Source: CATQHS01 sp963422655
GTDB taxonomy: Bacteria > Actinomycetota > Acidimicrobiia > Acidimicrobiales > Aldehydirespiratoraceae
Length of the DNA: 64,000 bases
NCBI GenBank assembly: GCA_963422655.1
Contig: OY730440.1
Location: forward strand, 2,294,001-2,358,000
Reading direction: 5' to 3'
The notes under the pieces were generated by a model. That model ran no database searches. It had not been told where the DNA came from and saw nothing but the letters and a program-made list of their open reading frames with translations. Each line of letters opens with the position of its first letter. The stretch's first letter is position 1. The translations under genes were made by a program, and so were the position numbers. This document shows positions 34,503-43,965 of this stretch, piece by piece.

Positions 34503-35450
34503 TCAGTCGATGCTCACGTAGGCGGGACCGGAGTAGCGGCCCGTCTCGAGCTTCTGGAGTTGCAGCAGCATGTCGTTCAGCAGGCTGGAGGCGCCGAGCC
34601 GGAAACGCTCAGGGGTCAGCCACTCCTGTCCGAGGGTTTCGCTCACGAGCACCAAGTAGTGCCAGGCCTGCTTGGCGGTACGGATCCCGCCCGCCAGCTT
34701 CAACCCGACCACCTCACCGGTCTGCTGTGCGTACTCACGTATCGCTTCGGCCATGCACAAAGCGATGGGCATCGATGAGCCTTGAGAAACCTTGCCGGTA
34801 CTGGTCTTGATGAAGTCTGCCCCCGCGGCCATGGCCAGCATCGACGCTTTGCGGATCTGATCATAGGTACCGAGTTCGCCTGCCTCCAAGATCACCTTGA
34901 GGCGGGCTCGGCCGCAGGCCACCTTCTGGGCCTCGATCTCGTCGAAGATCCACCTGTAGTCACCAGCGAGGAACCGGCCCCGACTGATGACGATGTCGAT
35001 CTCGGTGGCCCCCGCCTCCACTGCCCGCTCGATATCGGCGCATCGAAGGTCGAGGGCTGACAGGCCGCTCGGGAACGCTCCGGCGACGCTGGCCACTCCC
35101 ACCGAGGAGCCCTCGGTGTATCGGGCCGCGGTAGCTGCCATCTCCGGGTACACGCACACTGCGGCAACAGATGGAACCGCCCCGTCACCGGGGTCGGGCC
35201 GGATCGCCTTCCGGCACAGCGCCGCCACCTTCTGAGGTGTGTCTGCGCCTTCGAGCGTTGTGAGATCAACACAGGAAATGGCGAGGTGCAGCGCCGCTTT
35301 CTTCGATGCCGTCTTGACGGACCGGGTGGCGAACGTCGCAGCCCGGGCTTCGAGCGCCACTTCGTCGACCAGCCCCACACGAAGCGACACACCGGCTCGC
35401 GATACGGGGGCAAAGGGCACGGTGCCGGTCGTGTCGAGTTGCGTGCTCAT
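34503..35450 (-). CDS. deoC: Deoxyribose-phosphate aldolase
   Basis: A 315-residue class I aldolase cleaving 2-deoxyribose 5-phosphate to acetaldehyde and glyceraldehyde 3-phosphate. The Schiff-base Lys lies in DFIKTSTGK near 230; EIDIVISRGRFLAGDY near 150 and KLAGGIRTAKQA near 265 are the other active-site strands. Longer than short bacterial DeoC (about 220-260), with N-terminal extra helices. ATG overlaps the mutase stop (ATGA). Confidence 0.91.
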   Translation of the reverse strand: MSTQLDTTGTVPFAPVSRAGVSLRVGLVDEVALEARAATFATRSVKTASKKAALHLAISCVDLTTLEGADTPQKVAALCRKAIRPDPGDGAVPSVAAVCVYPEMAATAARYTEGSSVGVASVAGAFPSGLSALDLRCADIERAVEAGATEIDIVISRGRFLAGDYRWIFDEIEAQKVACGRARLKVILEAGELGTYDQIRKASMLAMAAGADFIKTSTGKVSQGSSMPIALCMAEAIREYAQQTGEVVGLKLAGGIRTAKQAWHYLVLVSETLGQEWLTPERFRLGASSLLNDMLLQLQKLETGRYSGPAYVSID

Positions 35451-37186
35451 CCCTGCTCCAGTGGCCCGATCCCTAGATCGGCATCGGAGTCGGCCCTGAT
35501 GATGTCAGGGGTGCGTTGATCGGAGTCGTTCGGAATCAGAGAGTCGATGAGGGTCATGAGATCCCCGAGCGCGGTCGCGACGCTGGATGCCGCGGTCGCC
35601 CGGGCCTTGTCGAGATCATTCGCGGGTGGGAGGCCAGCCTCGCCATAGAGCTTGATCTTAGGCTCGGTTCCGCTCGGGCGAACCAGGAGCCTCACCGGCC
35701 CGGTCAACTCGAAAGCCACTGCGTTCGTGGCCGGCCGGGCCCCCGTCGGCATACCGAGATCTTCGAATCGCTCAACCGCTCTGGTACCGATGCGATCGGG
35801 CCTGACCGCGCGAAGATACTGCATTATTGCATCCAACTGACGGAGGCCGTCTCCGCCGTCGAACCGGAGTGAGCGCTGCGCCGTGTGATGTACCCCGTGC
35901 CGGTGATGCAGGTCATCCAACCGATCGAGTACAGACCGGCCCGCCTCCTTTTCGGCTGCGGCCATCTCGGCGAAGACGACAGCGGCGCGGATTCCGTCCT
36001 TGTCCCGTACCGCATCACCGACCGCGAACCCCAGCGCCTCTTCATAACCGAATACGAAACGGGCGTCGTCACGGTCGATGGCGGGCCTCATCACCCACTT
36101 GAACCCGGTCAGGGTTCGCTGATGTTCGACGCCATGATGAGCGGCAATAGAGCCGAGCAGGCTCGACGAGACAATGGTGGTGACCACGAGCCGGTCCGGC
36201 CCGTCGGTGTGGGTCAGGATGTAGTCGGCCAGCAGCACTCCGATTTCATCACCGGTGAGGGTTCGGGGTTCCTCCCGATCGAGCACGGCCACCGCGAGAC
36301 GGTCGGCGTCGGGATCGTTGGCGAGTACGAGATCGGCGCCCGAAGCCACGCCGAGCGCGACGGCACGATCGAGGACTCCGGGCTCCTCGGGATTGGGAAA
36401 GGGGGTGGTAGGAAACTCGGGATCGGGGTCGCCTTGCTCGGTTACGACGAAGGGGGCGGAAAACCCGGCCCGGGCGAAGGCTTCGACCAGCAGGTCGCGC
36501 CCGATGCCGTGCAGCGGGGTGTAAGCGACCGTGACGTCTCGACTTGCCCTCGGGTTCACCGGCTCGCAGACCGCAGCGAGGTAGGCGGTGATCACTTCGT
36601 CGTCGACCGAGCCGATCCGGGGATCGTCGGTGGCGGCCAGATCGGTCTCACCCAGCAGGCCGGCGGCGTCGATCGCGGCCGAGATCTCGCGATCCACGGG
36701 CGGCGAGATCTGGGCTCCGTCGTGCCAATACACCTTGAACCCGTTGTCGCCTCGAGGGTTGTGGCTTGCGGTCACCATCACCCCCGCCGCGGCCGCATAA
36801 TGACGAACTGCGTAGGCAATCAGCGGAGTAGGCAGCGGGCCGGGCATGACCAAGGTGTCGATGCCTCTGGCTGCCAGCACCCGCGCCGTGTCTTGGGCAA
36901 AGACCCTGCTCTTGTGGCGGGCGTCGTAGCCCACGATCACCGGCCCGCCCCGAACGCAAGCGCTCACACCGGCCGCCGCCATCCTCACCAGCACACGGTT
37001 CATCCGGGAGGGGCCCGCGCCCAGCTCACCCCTGAGCCCTGCCGTCCCGAACTCCAGCCTGGTGGAGAACCGGTCGGCCAGGACGCTACCGCCGCGTTCG
37101 ATCAGAAGAGCCAACTCGAGCTGTGTGTCGGCGTCGGGGTCGACCGCCAGCCATGCCGCGGCCATCTCGGAGGTATCACCAGTCAT
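35447..37186 (-). CDS. Phosphosugar mutase (phosphoglucomutase/phosphomannomutase type)
   Basis: A 579-residue alpha-D-phosphohexomutase-family enzyme. The active-site Ser is in TASHNPRGDNGFKVYW near 142-157, the Mg loop DPDADR near 285, the sugar loop YEEALGF near 370 and the phosphate loop RPSGTEPKIKLY near 515. Start: ATG 37186, though an in-frame ATG at 37204 exists. Heading a deoC-ALDH operon that faces cdd-deoA, it may serve as the phosphopentomutase that converts deoxyribose 1-phosphate to 5-phosphate, since no deoB is present. That role is inferred. Confidence 0.87.
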   Translation of the reverse strand: MTGDTSEMAAAWLAVDPDADTQLELALLIERGGSVLADRFSTRLEFGTAGLRGELGAGPSRMNRVLVRMAAAGVSACVRGGPVIVGYDARHKSRVFAQDTARVLAARGIDTLVMPGPLPTPLIAYAVRHYAAAAGVMVTASHNPRGDNGFKVYWHDGAQISPPVDREISAAIDAAGLLGETDLAATDDPRIGSVDDEVITAYLAAVCEPVNPRASRDVTVAYTPLHGIGRDLLVEAFARAGFSAPFVVTEQGDPDPEFPTTPFPNPEEPGVLDRAVALGVASGADLVLANDPDADRLAVAVLDREEPRTLTGDEIGVLLADYILTHTDGPDRLVVTTIVSSSLLGSIAAHHGVEHQRTLTGFKWVMRPAIDRDDARFVFGYEEALGFAVGDAVRDKDGIRAAVVFAEMAAAEKEAGRSVLDRLDDLHHRHGVHHTAQRSLRFDGGDGLRQLDAIMQYLRAVRPDRIGTRAVERFEDLGMPTGARPATNAVAFELTGPVRLLVRPSGTEPKIKLYGEAGLPPANDLDKARATAASSVATALGDLMTLIDSLIPNDSDQRTPDIIRADSDADLGIGPLEQG

Positions 37187-37292
37187 GTCACAACCGTGCC
37201 ACATCCCCGAGACCGGTGGGAATCGACGAACAACGGCTTCGTGGGCGGTCCGTGCCAGCCGATCGGCTCGCCGCGTGCTATCAAGTCGATCC

Positions 37293-38006
37293 GTGAGGCT
37301 TCTCGTTTTTCAGCATGTCGAGTGCGAGCATCCGGGTCAGCTCAGAGAGTTTCTCCGGGCTGACGGGGTGGAGTGGACCGCGGTAGAGCTCGACGCCGGC
37401 GAGCCGATCCCGGCGTTGAAGGATTATGACGCCTTGTGGGTGATGGGCGGCCCGATGGACGTGTGGGACGTGGACGACCATCGGTGGCTGATACCGGAGA
37501 AGCAGGCCATCCGACACTGGGTGTGTGAGCTCGAGCGGCCTTTCTTGGGGGTGTGTCTGGGGCATCAGTTGCTGGCCGATGCCTTGGGTGGCGCCTGCGG
37601 ACCGCAGCGCCCGCCCGAGATCGGGGTTCTGGCTGTGGAGCTCACTGCTGAGGGTCGTGCCGATCCCATCTTCGAGGGGATGGCGGACCGCGGTTATGCC
37701 TTGCAGTGGCATTCGGTGTGCGTGGATCAGCCGCCGGAGGGGGCGGTGGTGCTGGCGAGCTCGCCGCAGTGCCGGGTGCAGGCCATGCGGGTGGGGCACC
37801 GGGCCTGGTCGATGCAGTATCACGTGGAGGCAGAGCCCGACACTGTGCACAACTGGGCCGCTATCCCCGCTTACCGCAACGCCCTGGAAACCACGCTCGG
37901 CCCCGGTGCCGTAGACGTTCTGGCTGACGAGGTGGACCGTCACATCAACAGTTTCGTGGCCGACGCCGAACGGCTCTACCGCAACTTCATGGCCGCTTGC
38001 GCGTAG
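37293..38006 (+). CDS. Class I glutamine amidotransferase-like protein
   Basis: A 237-residue stand-alone GATase domain. VMGGPMDVWD (about 51-60), nucleophile Cys in FLGVCLGHQLLADALGG near 90, and QYHVEAE (His, Glu) near 178 give a complete triad. GTG start at 37293. Stand-alone members resemble the GuaA glutaminase domain and include gamma-glutamyl hydrolases of polyamine or folate derivatives. Divergent from the mutase operon; no synthetase partner nearby. Confidence 0.83.
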   Translation: MRLLVFQHVECEHPGQLREFLRADGVEWTAVELDAGEPIPALKDYDALWVMGGPMDVWDVDDHRWLIPEKQAIRHWVCELERPFLGVCLGHQLLADALGGACGPQRPPEIGVLAVELTAEGRADPIFEGMADRGYALQWHSVCVDQPPEGAVVLASSPQCRVQAMRVGHRAWSMQYHVEAEPDTVHNWAAIPAYRNALETTLGPGAVDVLADEVDRHINSFVADAERLYRNFMAACA

Positions 38007-38034
38007 CGGGCTGCCGTCTGTACGGGCAGTCATC

Positions 38035-38110
38035 GGCTGGCTCTTGCTCAGGGCTGGCTCTTGCTCAGGGCTGGCTCTTGCTCAGGGCTGGCTCTTGCTC
38101 AGGGCTGGCT
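38035..38110. repeat. 17-bp tandem repeat, about 4.5 copies
   Basis: Unit GGCTGGCTCTTGCTCAG, nearly perfect over 76 bp, between two convergent genes. The last partial copy runs into the 3' end of the oxidoreductase gene at 38099. No spacer structure, so it is not a CRISPR array; probably a variable-number repeat. Confidence 0.85.
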
Positions 38111-39127
38111 CGGCCCGGTGCCCACCACGACTTCGTAGCCCGGCATCTCCGGTTCGTTGTCGATGATCTCAGGTGGGAAGCCCGGGGCCCGCAGCTCGGC
38201 GCCGATGGCCTCTTCCAGCCTGCGCACCACCATCGGGCTGAGCGACCGGGGGCCATAGCGCCGGGCCGCGTCGTCGAACACTTCGAGGATCACGGGGGCG
38301 ACGTCGAGATCGACCCCGCTCCGGGCGGCCACGTCGAGGAACAGTCCCATGTCCTTTTGGACGAGATCCATCGTGAAGTTGATGTCGTAGGAGCCGTTGA
38401 GGATGACCTGCCCCTCGGTCTCGTGGACGAAGGAGTTGCCCGACGAGATGCGGATCGCCTCGTAAGTGGTAGTGAGGTCCATACCGGCTCGGTGGGCGAC
38501 GGCGAAGGCCTCGCCCAGAGCCACGAGGTTGATCGATGCCAGATAGTTGGTGGCGACCTTGAGCACCGACGCCGAGCCGAGGGGTCCGGTGTGCAGGATT
38601 CGCCGGCCCATCATCGTGAGCACGGGGAGTACTTTGTCGAAGGCCTCTCTCGGCCCGCCGCAGAAGATGGTGATGTTGCCGGTGGCGGCCCGGTGGCATC
38701 CGCCCGATACCGGGCAATCGGCCGGTATCGCCCCTGTCGCCTCGACCAACTCGGCGAGACGGCGCACCTCGGCCTCGTCGGTAGTCGACATCTCCATCCA
38801 GATGTCACCGGCACCGAGACCGGCGAGCACCCCATCGTCGGCCTCCATCACCTCGGCGCAGACAGCGGGGGAGGGCAGGCAAGTGATGACGATCTCACAC
38901 CGCGCCGCCAGCTCGCGGGGCGTGTCGGCCGCTATTGCGCCCCGCTCGACGAATGATTGCACCAGCGTATGATCGATGTCGCGCACCACGAGGTTGGCCC
39001 CGTTGCGTAAGAGACTGTCGGCCAGTCTGCCGCCGACGTTGCCCAGACCGATGAATCCGATTCGCATGCTCGGCTTAACCGACGCCCCAGCTTTCGCGTC
39101 AGGTACCTCTACGATCGGTGCTGTCAT
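38099..39127 (-). CDS. NAD(P)-dependent oxidoreductase, 3-hydroxyisobutyrate dehydrogenase family
   Basis: A 342-residue beta-hydroxyacid dehydrogenase. IGFIGLGNVGG at 23-33 is the dinucleotide fold; DCPVSGGCHRAATGN near 140 matches the substrate loop and GSASVLKVATNYL near 190 contains the catalytic Lys. Start 39127 gives a 20-residue leader; M21 (39067) would give the usual family N-terminus. Acts on a 3-hydroxy- or tartronate-type acid. Its final residues (GPSQP) are encoded in the edge of the tandem repeat. Confidence 0.86.
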   Translation of the reverse strand: MTAPIVEVPDAKAGASVKPSMRIGFIGLGNVGGRLADSLLRNGANLVVRDIDHTLVQSFVERGAIAADTPRELAARCEIVITCLPSPAVCAEVMEADDGVLAGLGAGDIWMEMSTTDEAEVRRLAELVEATGAIPADCPVSGGCHRAATGNITIFCGGPREAFDKVLPVLTMMGRRILHTGPLGSASVLKVATNYLASINLVALGEAFAVAHRAGMDLTTTYEAIRISSGNSFVHETEGQVILNGSYDINFTMDLVQKDMGLFLDVAARSGVDLDVAPVILEVFDDAARRYGPRSLSPMVVRRLEEAIGAELRAPGFPPEIIDNEPEMPGYEVVVGTGPSQP

Positions 39128-39190
39128 GTCCGGCCCCCGATTCGCATGTTATAACCACGGCCGGGCCATGAGCGATTCAGGTCCAGATAC

Positions 39191-39795
39191 TCAGGCGGTG
39201 GCAGGATCGAAGAAATGGATCTGCGCCGTGTTGACGGCCACATCCGCAGTATTGCCCAACCGTACTCTCGAGCGAGGATCGAATCGGCCCACCGTGTTGG
39301 CCTCGTCGCCGATCTTGTCGACCGCGTCCGGATCGCCGGGATCTATTCGGTTGGCGTCGATGGCAAAATGAACCACCAGCTCCGAGCCGAGAGACCTGAG
39401 CGTCTGGGATCCGATCGTCAGCGTCGTTCCCGACAGGCCGGCCTCGAAGAGATTCATCGATGGTGAACCGATGAATGCGGCGACGAAACACGTTGTCGGG
39501 CTTGTCGTAGAGATTCTGTGGCGTGTCGACCTGCTGCAAGAAGCCGTCCTTGAGTGCTGGCCGCCCGAAAGCTGCCCGGGCTTGTGGCCGAGGTGTTCTT
39601 CGAGCTCGAGAATCGAGGCGGCCTGACGAATCCGGGAGTCGGCCTCTTGTATATCTCTTCGAGTCCGGCAACCATTCGCAACGCGGTCGACCTACCACAG
39701 CCAGAAGGTCCGACGAACACCAAGAACTCGTTGTCGGATATCTCCAGATCCAGATCGTGGATGGCGCCAATTTCTCCCCTCGCACCGGCTTGCAC
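39191..39795 (-). pseudogene. UgpC/MalK-type ABC ATPase relic
   Basis: Fragments of one sugar-transport ATPase lie in order but in three frames: DLDLEISDNEFLVFVGPSG with a Walker A carrying Arg for Lys (GCGRST), then RQAASILELEEHLGHKPGQL, then VDTPQNLYDKPDNVF, then IGSPSMNLFEAGLSG and the C-terminal regulatory strand to FFDPATA. Walker B and about 120 residues are deleted. No transporter partner remains. Confidence 0.8.
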
Positions 39796-39920
39796 GCCCC
39801 GCAGTATCGAGCATCCTGCTTTCTATACCTTTCCGGTAGGTCCCAGTATCTTCTGGCCCAGGACTTGCTACGCTCAGATCTGTTCGAACGCCCGTCTCAC
39901 GAACTGAACGGTCAGTAACT

Positions 39921-40943
39921 ATGAGCGAATCATGTTCAGGCTCACCACAGCCATTCGATAGTTCGTCGGTTGAGCGCTTGGAGTGTTCCAGTCTCAAGGG
40001 TCGGCTCAGTCCCGAAGAACACGCCGCACTGGCCAGTATCCCCGATGAGGCTCGCGACCTATCGGACATCGAGGCTGCTCGCAAGGTTGCATCGATACGG
40101 TTTGCAACTCTCCCTCGAGACACCGGTGACGTTGCGGTCTCGGATTACCGTATAGAGAGCTCCGATGGCACGCGGATCCGAGTCCGCATCTACCGACCTG
40201 CTGACATCAACGGTAAGATTCCGGCCTTGATGTGGATGCATGGCGGTGGTCTGGTCATGGGCCATATCGACTGGGATGATTCGCAATGCGCTCATCTGTC
40301 AAGGGAAGGGCATTGTATCGTCGTATCAGTCGACTACAGACTCGCCCCCGAGTACCCGTATCCTAAACCTCTCGAAGACTGCGCTGCTGCGCTTTGGTGG
40401 ATCGGGCACAATGCTGATGATCTGGGAGTAGACGGGGGTCGAATCGCGGTTGGTGGTGCATCGGCCGGTGCGGGACTGGCGGCAGCCTCAGCGCTCTGGG
40501 CTCGTGATCATGGCGGCCCCCATCTCACCTGGCAGATGCTGATCTATCCGATGCTCGATCACCGAAATGTGACCGTATCCAGCCGGCGTTTCACGCATCC
40601 GAATATATGGAACCGCGCCGATAATGTTGCGGCCTGGAATGCTTATCTGTCAGGTCACGCTGGTGAATCTGGTATCTCGCCTTATGCATCACCAGCATTG
40701 GCTACCAATCTTAGCGGATTACCGTCTGCGTATATAGCGGTAGGGGAACTCGACCTATTTCTCGACGAGAATATCGACTATGCCAAGCGACTTCTGACCG
40801 ATGGAGTCGCGACCGAGCTTCATGTCTATATGGGAGCGTTTCATGGCTCGGATCTGCTGGCCCCGCAGTCGCCGCTGTCCCGTCGTTGGATTGCCGACCG
40901 AGACCAAGCACTGCGTCGAGCGCTTCATGGGAAGATGACATGA
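39921..40943 (+). CDS. Alpha/beta hydrolase, hormone-sensitive lipase (LipH) family
   Basis: A 340-residue esterase. MWMHGGGLVMGHI near 110 is the HGGG oxyanion motif, VDYRLAPEYPYP follows, the nucleophile is in VGGASAGAGLA near 176, the acid in AVGELDLFLDEN near 275 and the His in GAFHGSDLL near 307. Complete triad, no signal peptide: an intracellular carboxylesterase or deacetylase. It lies between an ABC ATPase relic and the nag operon. A role on O-acetylated sugars would suit the neighbourhood but is not shown. Confidence 0.87.
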   Translation: MSESCSGSPQPFDSSSVERLECSSLKGRLSPEEHAALASIPDEARDLSDIEAARKVASIRFATLPRDTGDVAVSDYRIESSDGTRIRVRIYRPADINGKIPALMWMHGGGLVMGHIDWDDSQCAHLSREGHCIVVSVDYRLAPEYPYPKPLEDCAAALWWIGHNADDLGVDGGRIAVGGASAGAGLAAASALWARDHGGPHLTWQMLIYPMLDHRNVTVSSRRFTHPNIWNRADNVAAWNAYLSGHAGESGISPYASPALATNLSGLPSAYIAVGELDLFLDENIDYAKRLLTDGVATELHVYMGAFHGSDLLAPQSPLSRRWIADRDQALRRALHGKMT

Positions 40944-41026
40944 CAGGTCTACTGGCGGATGGGTTGGCTGAACGTCTCCAATCTACGAGCACTGCCGGAG
41001 GAGCCCTATGGCTATCCGGGGTTGGA

Positions 41027-42124
41027 TCAGGCGATCTGATTTCCTTCGGCGAACACGGCTGCGACTTGCAGATCATCGTCGAGCATGACGAGGTCGTCGC
41101 GACGTCCAACTCGAAGAATGCCCAGATCCGACCGGGCGATCGTTCGCGCCGGATTGCGGGTGGCCGCGTTCACTGCTGACTCGACCGGAACCCCAAGGTT
41201 CACGACATTGCGCACTGCTTCGTCGAGGGTCAGTACCGACCCGGCCAGCGTACCATCACCGAGCCGAGGAGCTCCGGCCGTGATCGCCACTCTGGCACCG
41301 CCGAGGGACGGAGACGAAAGTTCCACGGTATCGGCGGCAACCGCGTCGGTCACGAGCACCATTCGGCGGCTGAATCCACCGAACAGCCATTGAATATTAT
41401 GAGAATCTACGTGGATGCCGTCTGCGATGACCATGATCGACACTCCTTCGTGAGCGAGGGCCGCCCCCAGTGGACCAGGCGCCCGACCTGCGATTGGAGG
41501 CATCGCATTGAATGCGTGTGTCAGCGCGCATGCTCCGGCTTCGAAGGCCTGTGACGCTTCGAGTGCCGTGGACGCGCTGTGCCCGATCGCCACACGGATA
41601 TCTCGCTTCAGCAGGAGGGCTATGAGGTCGTGCGCACCGTCCAACTCAGGTGCCAGGGTCACGAGTCCAACCGGTCCCGCGTCGAGCAGACCGTCGAGAA
41701 CGAGAGACGATGGATCCAGTCTGTGTTGCGTGGAGTGTGCACCGAGCCGGCCCGGCGCAATGAACGGACCCTCGAGATGCGGACTCAGAACGCGAACACC
41801 GTGCAGCCGGCCGCGAAGTTCCGAGAACTTATGGATCGCGGCCCGTGTATCGGGGATGGAACTCGTGATGATCGTTGGCATCGCAGCCGTCACGCCCGTA
41901 CCGGCAATCGACATGAAGGCGCTGATCACCTGATCCTGTCGGGCTGTGGTGAAGTCTGCGCCCCCGAATCCGTTGACCTGAAGATCTACGAAGGCGGGTA
42001 CGGCTAAGCCGCGCCCGGCCGGTGACAACCCGACGGCTATGAGCACGCCATCGTCGCTGATATCGATGTCACCTCGGATGATCTCACCATCGACAATGGC
42101 AGCGCCGATTCCCAGGCGGGTCAT
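41027..42124 (-). CDS. nagA: N-acetylglucosamine-6-phosphate deacetylase
   Basis: A 365-residue amidohydrolase. DLQVNGFGGADF near 48-59, HLEGPFIAPGRLGAH near 115 (metal Glu), AIGHSAS near 185, THAFNAMPP near 204, DGIHVD near 235 and the catalytic Asp in VTDAVAAD near 258 define NagA. ATG 42124 overlaps the nagB stop (ATGA). It makes glucosamine 6-phosphate for NagB. Last gene of the amino sugar operon; short by about 15 residues at the N-terminus compared with E. coli NagA. Confidence 0.92.
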   Translation of the reverse strand: MTRLGIGAAIVDGEIIRGDIDISDDGVLIAVGLSPAGRGLAVPAFVDLQVNGFGGADFTTARQDQVISAFMSIAGTGVTAAMPTIITSSIPDTRAAIHKFSELRGRLHGVRVLSPHLEGPFIAPGRLGAHSTQHRLDPSSLVLDGLLDAGPVGLVTLAPELDGAHDLIALLLKRDIRVAIGHSASTALEASQAFEAGACALTHAFNAMPPIAGRAPGPLGAALAHEGVSIMVIADGIHVDSHNIQWLFGGFSRRMVLVTDAVAADTVELSSPSLGGARVAITAGAPRLGDGTLAGSVLTLDEAVRNVVNLGVPVESAVNAATRNPARTIARSDLGILRVGRRDDLVMLDDDLQVAAVFAEGNQIA

Positions 42125-42906
42125 GAGGCGGGACAGTCGCGGCCCGATGTCGAGTGCGCTCTGGTGGGCCCCGAGTTGTCGATGAGCTCGAGCTGTCGTG
42201 CTGCATCCTTGTCGACTATCGCAACCACGGATTCGTGGCGTTGAAGTGCCGACCCGGGCACCCGTGACGTGACAGGCCCGTCGACCACTGCCGCGACGGC
42301 CGGCGCCTTGTGGGATCCGGTCGCCACGAGGATGATGTGATGAGCACTCAAGATAGTTTCGACTCCCATCGTCACCGCGTGTGTGGGTACGGGGCCCAGG
42401 CCTTCGAAGAAGCACCGATTGGCAGCTCTCGTGCTGTCGTCGAGCGATACTCGACGCGTCTTTGATTTCAACGACGAACCCGGCTCGTTGAACGCGATGT
42501 GGCCATTCGTGCCGAGCCCGATAAGTGCCGCGTCGATCCCGCCGGCCTTTGCGATATCGTTTTCGAATCGCTCGCTGGCCCGAGCGGAGTCCTCAGCATT
42601 CGCGGGCGGTAGTCGCACACTCTCTCGCCTGACCCCTGTGGCAGGGGCAATGTGAGTGTCGACATACGACGCGTAGGATCCGGGATGGCCCACTTCCAGC
42701 CCCTCGAGTTCGTCGAGCATGAACACCTGACAGCGCTGCATTATCTCGCGGCGTGAAGGCGACTCGGCGAGCCGGCGATAGATCTTCACAGGCGACTGCC
42801 CGGTCGAGAGGGCCAGTGTGGTTGCGCCTTCGGCCACAACGGCGACGAGAAGTTCGGCGGCTCGACACGCGACGCTGTCGGTATCAGGCAGCACCTCAAC
42901 TTGCAC
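42121..42906 (-). CDS. nagB: Glucosamine-6-phosphate deaminase
   Basis: A 261-residue isomerase/deaminase. LALSTGQSPVKIYRRL near 32-47 (phosphate loop), MLDELEGL near 63 (catalytic Asp), GLGTNGHIAFNEPGS near 131-145 (His and Glu of the active site). It converts glucosamine 6-phosphate to fructose 6-phosphate and ammonia. GTG start at 42906 with GGAGG about 6 bp upstream. A DasR/NagR-like operator lies about 65 bp upstream, inside the end of the kinase gene. Confidence 0.92.
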   Translation of the reverse strand: MQVEVLPDTDSVACRAAELLVAVVAEGATTLALSTGQSPVKIYRRLAESPSRREIMQRCQVFMLDELEGLEVGHPGSYASYVDTHIAPATGVRRESVRLPPANAEDSARASERFENDIAKAGGIDAALIGLGTNGHIAFNEPGSSLKSKTRRVSLDDSTRAANRCFFEGLGPVPTHAVTMGVETILSAHHIILVATGSHKAPAVAAVVDGPVTSRVPGSALQRHESVVAIVDKDAARQLELIDNSGPTRAHSTSGRDCPAS

Positions 42907-42968
42907 AACCGACCTCCGTCAAGTCAATCACCATGAGGGTAACGATCCGGGTTGACCAAGACAACGAT

Positions 42969-42980
42969 AGGTCTAGTCCA
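42969..42980. promoter_or_regulatory. DasR/NagR-like operator (dre-like) before nagB
   Basis: AGGTCTAGTCCA matches 10 of 12 positions of the TGGTCTAGACCA core described for DasR/NagR sites. It lies 63-74 bp upstream of nagB, over the kinase stop codon, and could control an internal nagBA promoter. Confidence 0.55.
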
Positions 42981-43908
42981 ATCTATAATGCGCGACCAAC
43001 CCTGGAAGGTGCCAGCTTTCTGCTTGCTGGCTCAAGACGTCGGCTCCATCGAGCGGCGATCCGGCTGCGATTTGTAAGTCAGCCGCAGGTAGTTCTGCAG
43101 CGACCGCATCTGCGAACCTCGACCAGAAGTAGTCGCTCTGGCTGAGACCTCCCGTAAGGACCACGGGTACAACTTCTTCCGTAGATGGCGCACAGGCCGC
43201 TGCCGCACAGGCAAGGTACCGCGCTGCTCGGCGGACGATATCAGCGGCAACGGTATCACCCGATCGGGATGCCTCGATCACAGTGGGGGCAAGCGAAGCA
43301 AGTGCCGGTGCTGGCGAGGTAGAAGAGTAGATGACATCGCGCAGGCCAGATGTACTCCCATACTGTTCTACGATCGCGTCAACGAGAGTCGTAGAGCGTC
43401 CACGATTGTCGAGCGCTGCTAGGGCTGCCTGAACACCTTGCTGGCCGATCCAGAAACCGCTGCCATGGTCTCCGAGCATGTATCCATGACCGTCAGCCTT
43501 CCGCCACGTGTAGTCATAGGCGATTCCCAGAGCGACACTTCCTGTTCCGGCCGTAACCACAACTCCAGGTACAGGGCCCAGTGCCCCCATATAGCCCGTA
43601 AGGACATCGTCAGCGATTGTAACTGATCGAGCAGACGTTGCATGGGTGATACGAGCTGCTGCACGCAATAAAAGGTGAAGATCTGGTTTGAAGCCAGTCA
43701 TTCCAACCGTTACCGTTTCGATACGTGGTATACCCAGACGGACCACAAACTCGATGACACGATCAGCGATGGTATCAGCACTGGCAGAATCAAGAAGTGG
43801 AACGGCTGATGGACCTACGATGGGACTACCACAGGTATCATGGGCACAGGTATCATGAGCAGATGCTCGAGAACCGCCCTGGCCTATGTCTACTGCAATC
43901 CTAGCCAC
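42973..43908 (-). CDS. BadF/NagK-type amino sugar kinase
   Basis: A 311-residue ASKHA-fold ATPase. RIAVDIGQGGSRAS (3-16) is the phosphate-1 loop; VTAGTGSVALGI and GYMLGDHGSGFWIGQQG near 142-175 are BadF/BcrA and N-acetylglucosamine kinase hallmarks; PVVLTGGLSQS near 250 is the adenosine motif. It probably phosphorylates N-acetylglucosamine and/or N-acetylmannosamine. A short duplication near residue 19 gives AHDTCAHDTC. The GTG start sits after a rather A+T-rich leader. The pathway needs such a kinase between NanA and NanE, and no ROK-type NanK is present. Confidence 0.82.
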   Translation of the reverse strand: MARIAVDIGQGGSRASAHDTCAHDTCGSPIVGPSAVPLLDSASADTIADRVIEFVVRLGIPRIETVTVGMTGFKPDLHLLLRAAARITHATSARSVTIADDVLTGYMGALGPVPGVVVTAGTGSVALGIAYDYTWRKADGHGYMLGDHGSGFWIGQQGVQAALAALDNRGRSTTLVDAIVEQYGSTSGLRDVIYSSTSPAPALASLAPTVIEASRSGDTVAADIVRRAARYLACAAAACAPSTEEVVPVVLTGGLSQSDYFWSRFADAVAAELPAADLQIAAGSPLDGADVLSQQAESWHLPGLVAHYRLD

Positions 43909-43965
43909 GACCTATTCACAATTCATCGGGCCTTTCGATGCTGCAGTAGACTGACACATTGACCT

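Noticed and set aside
38035..38110. Possible CRISPR array
   Set aside because: Units are contiguous 17-bp tandem copies without spacers.
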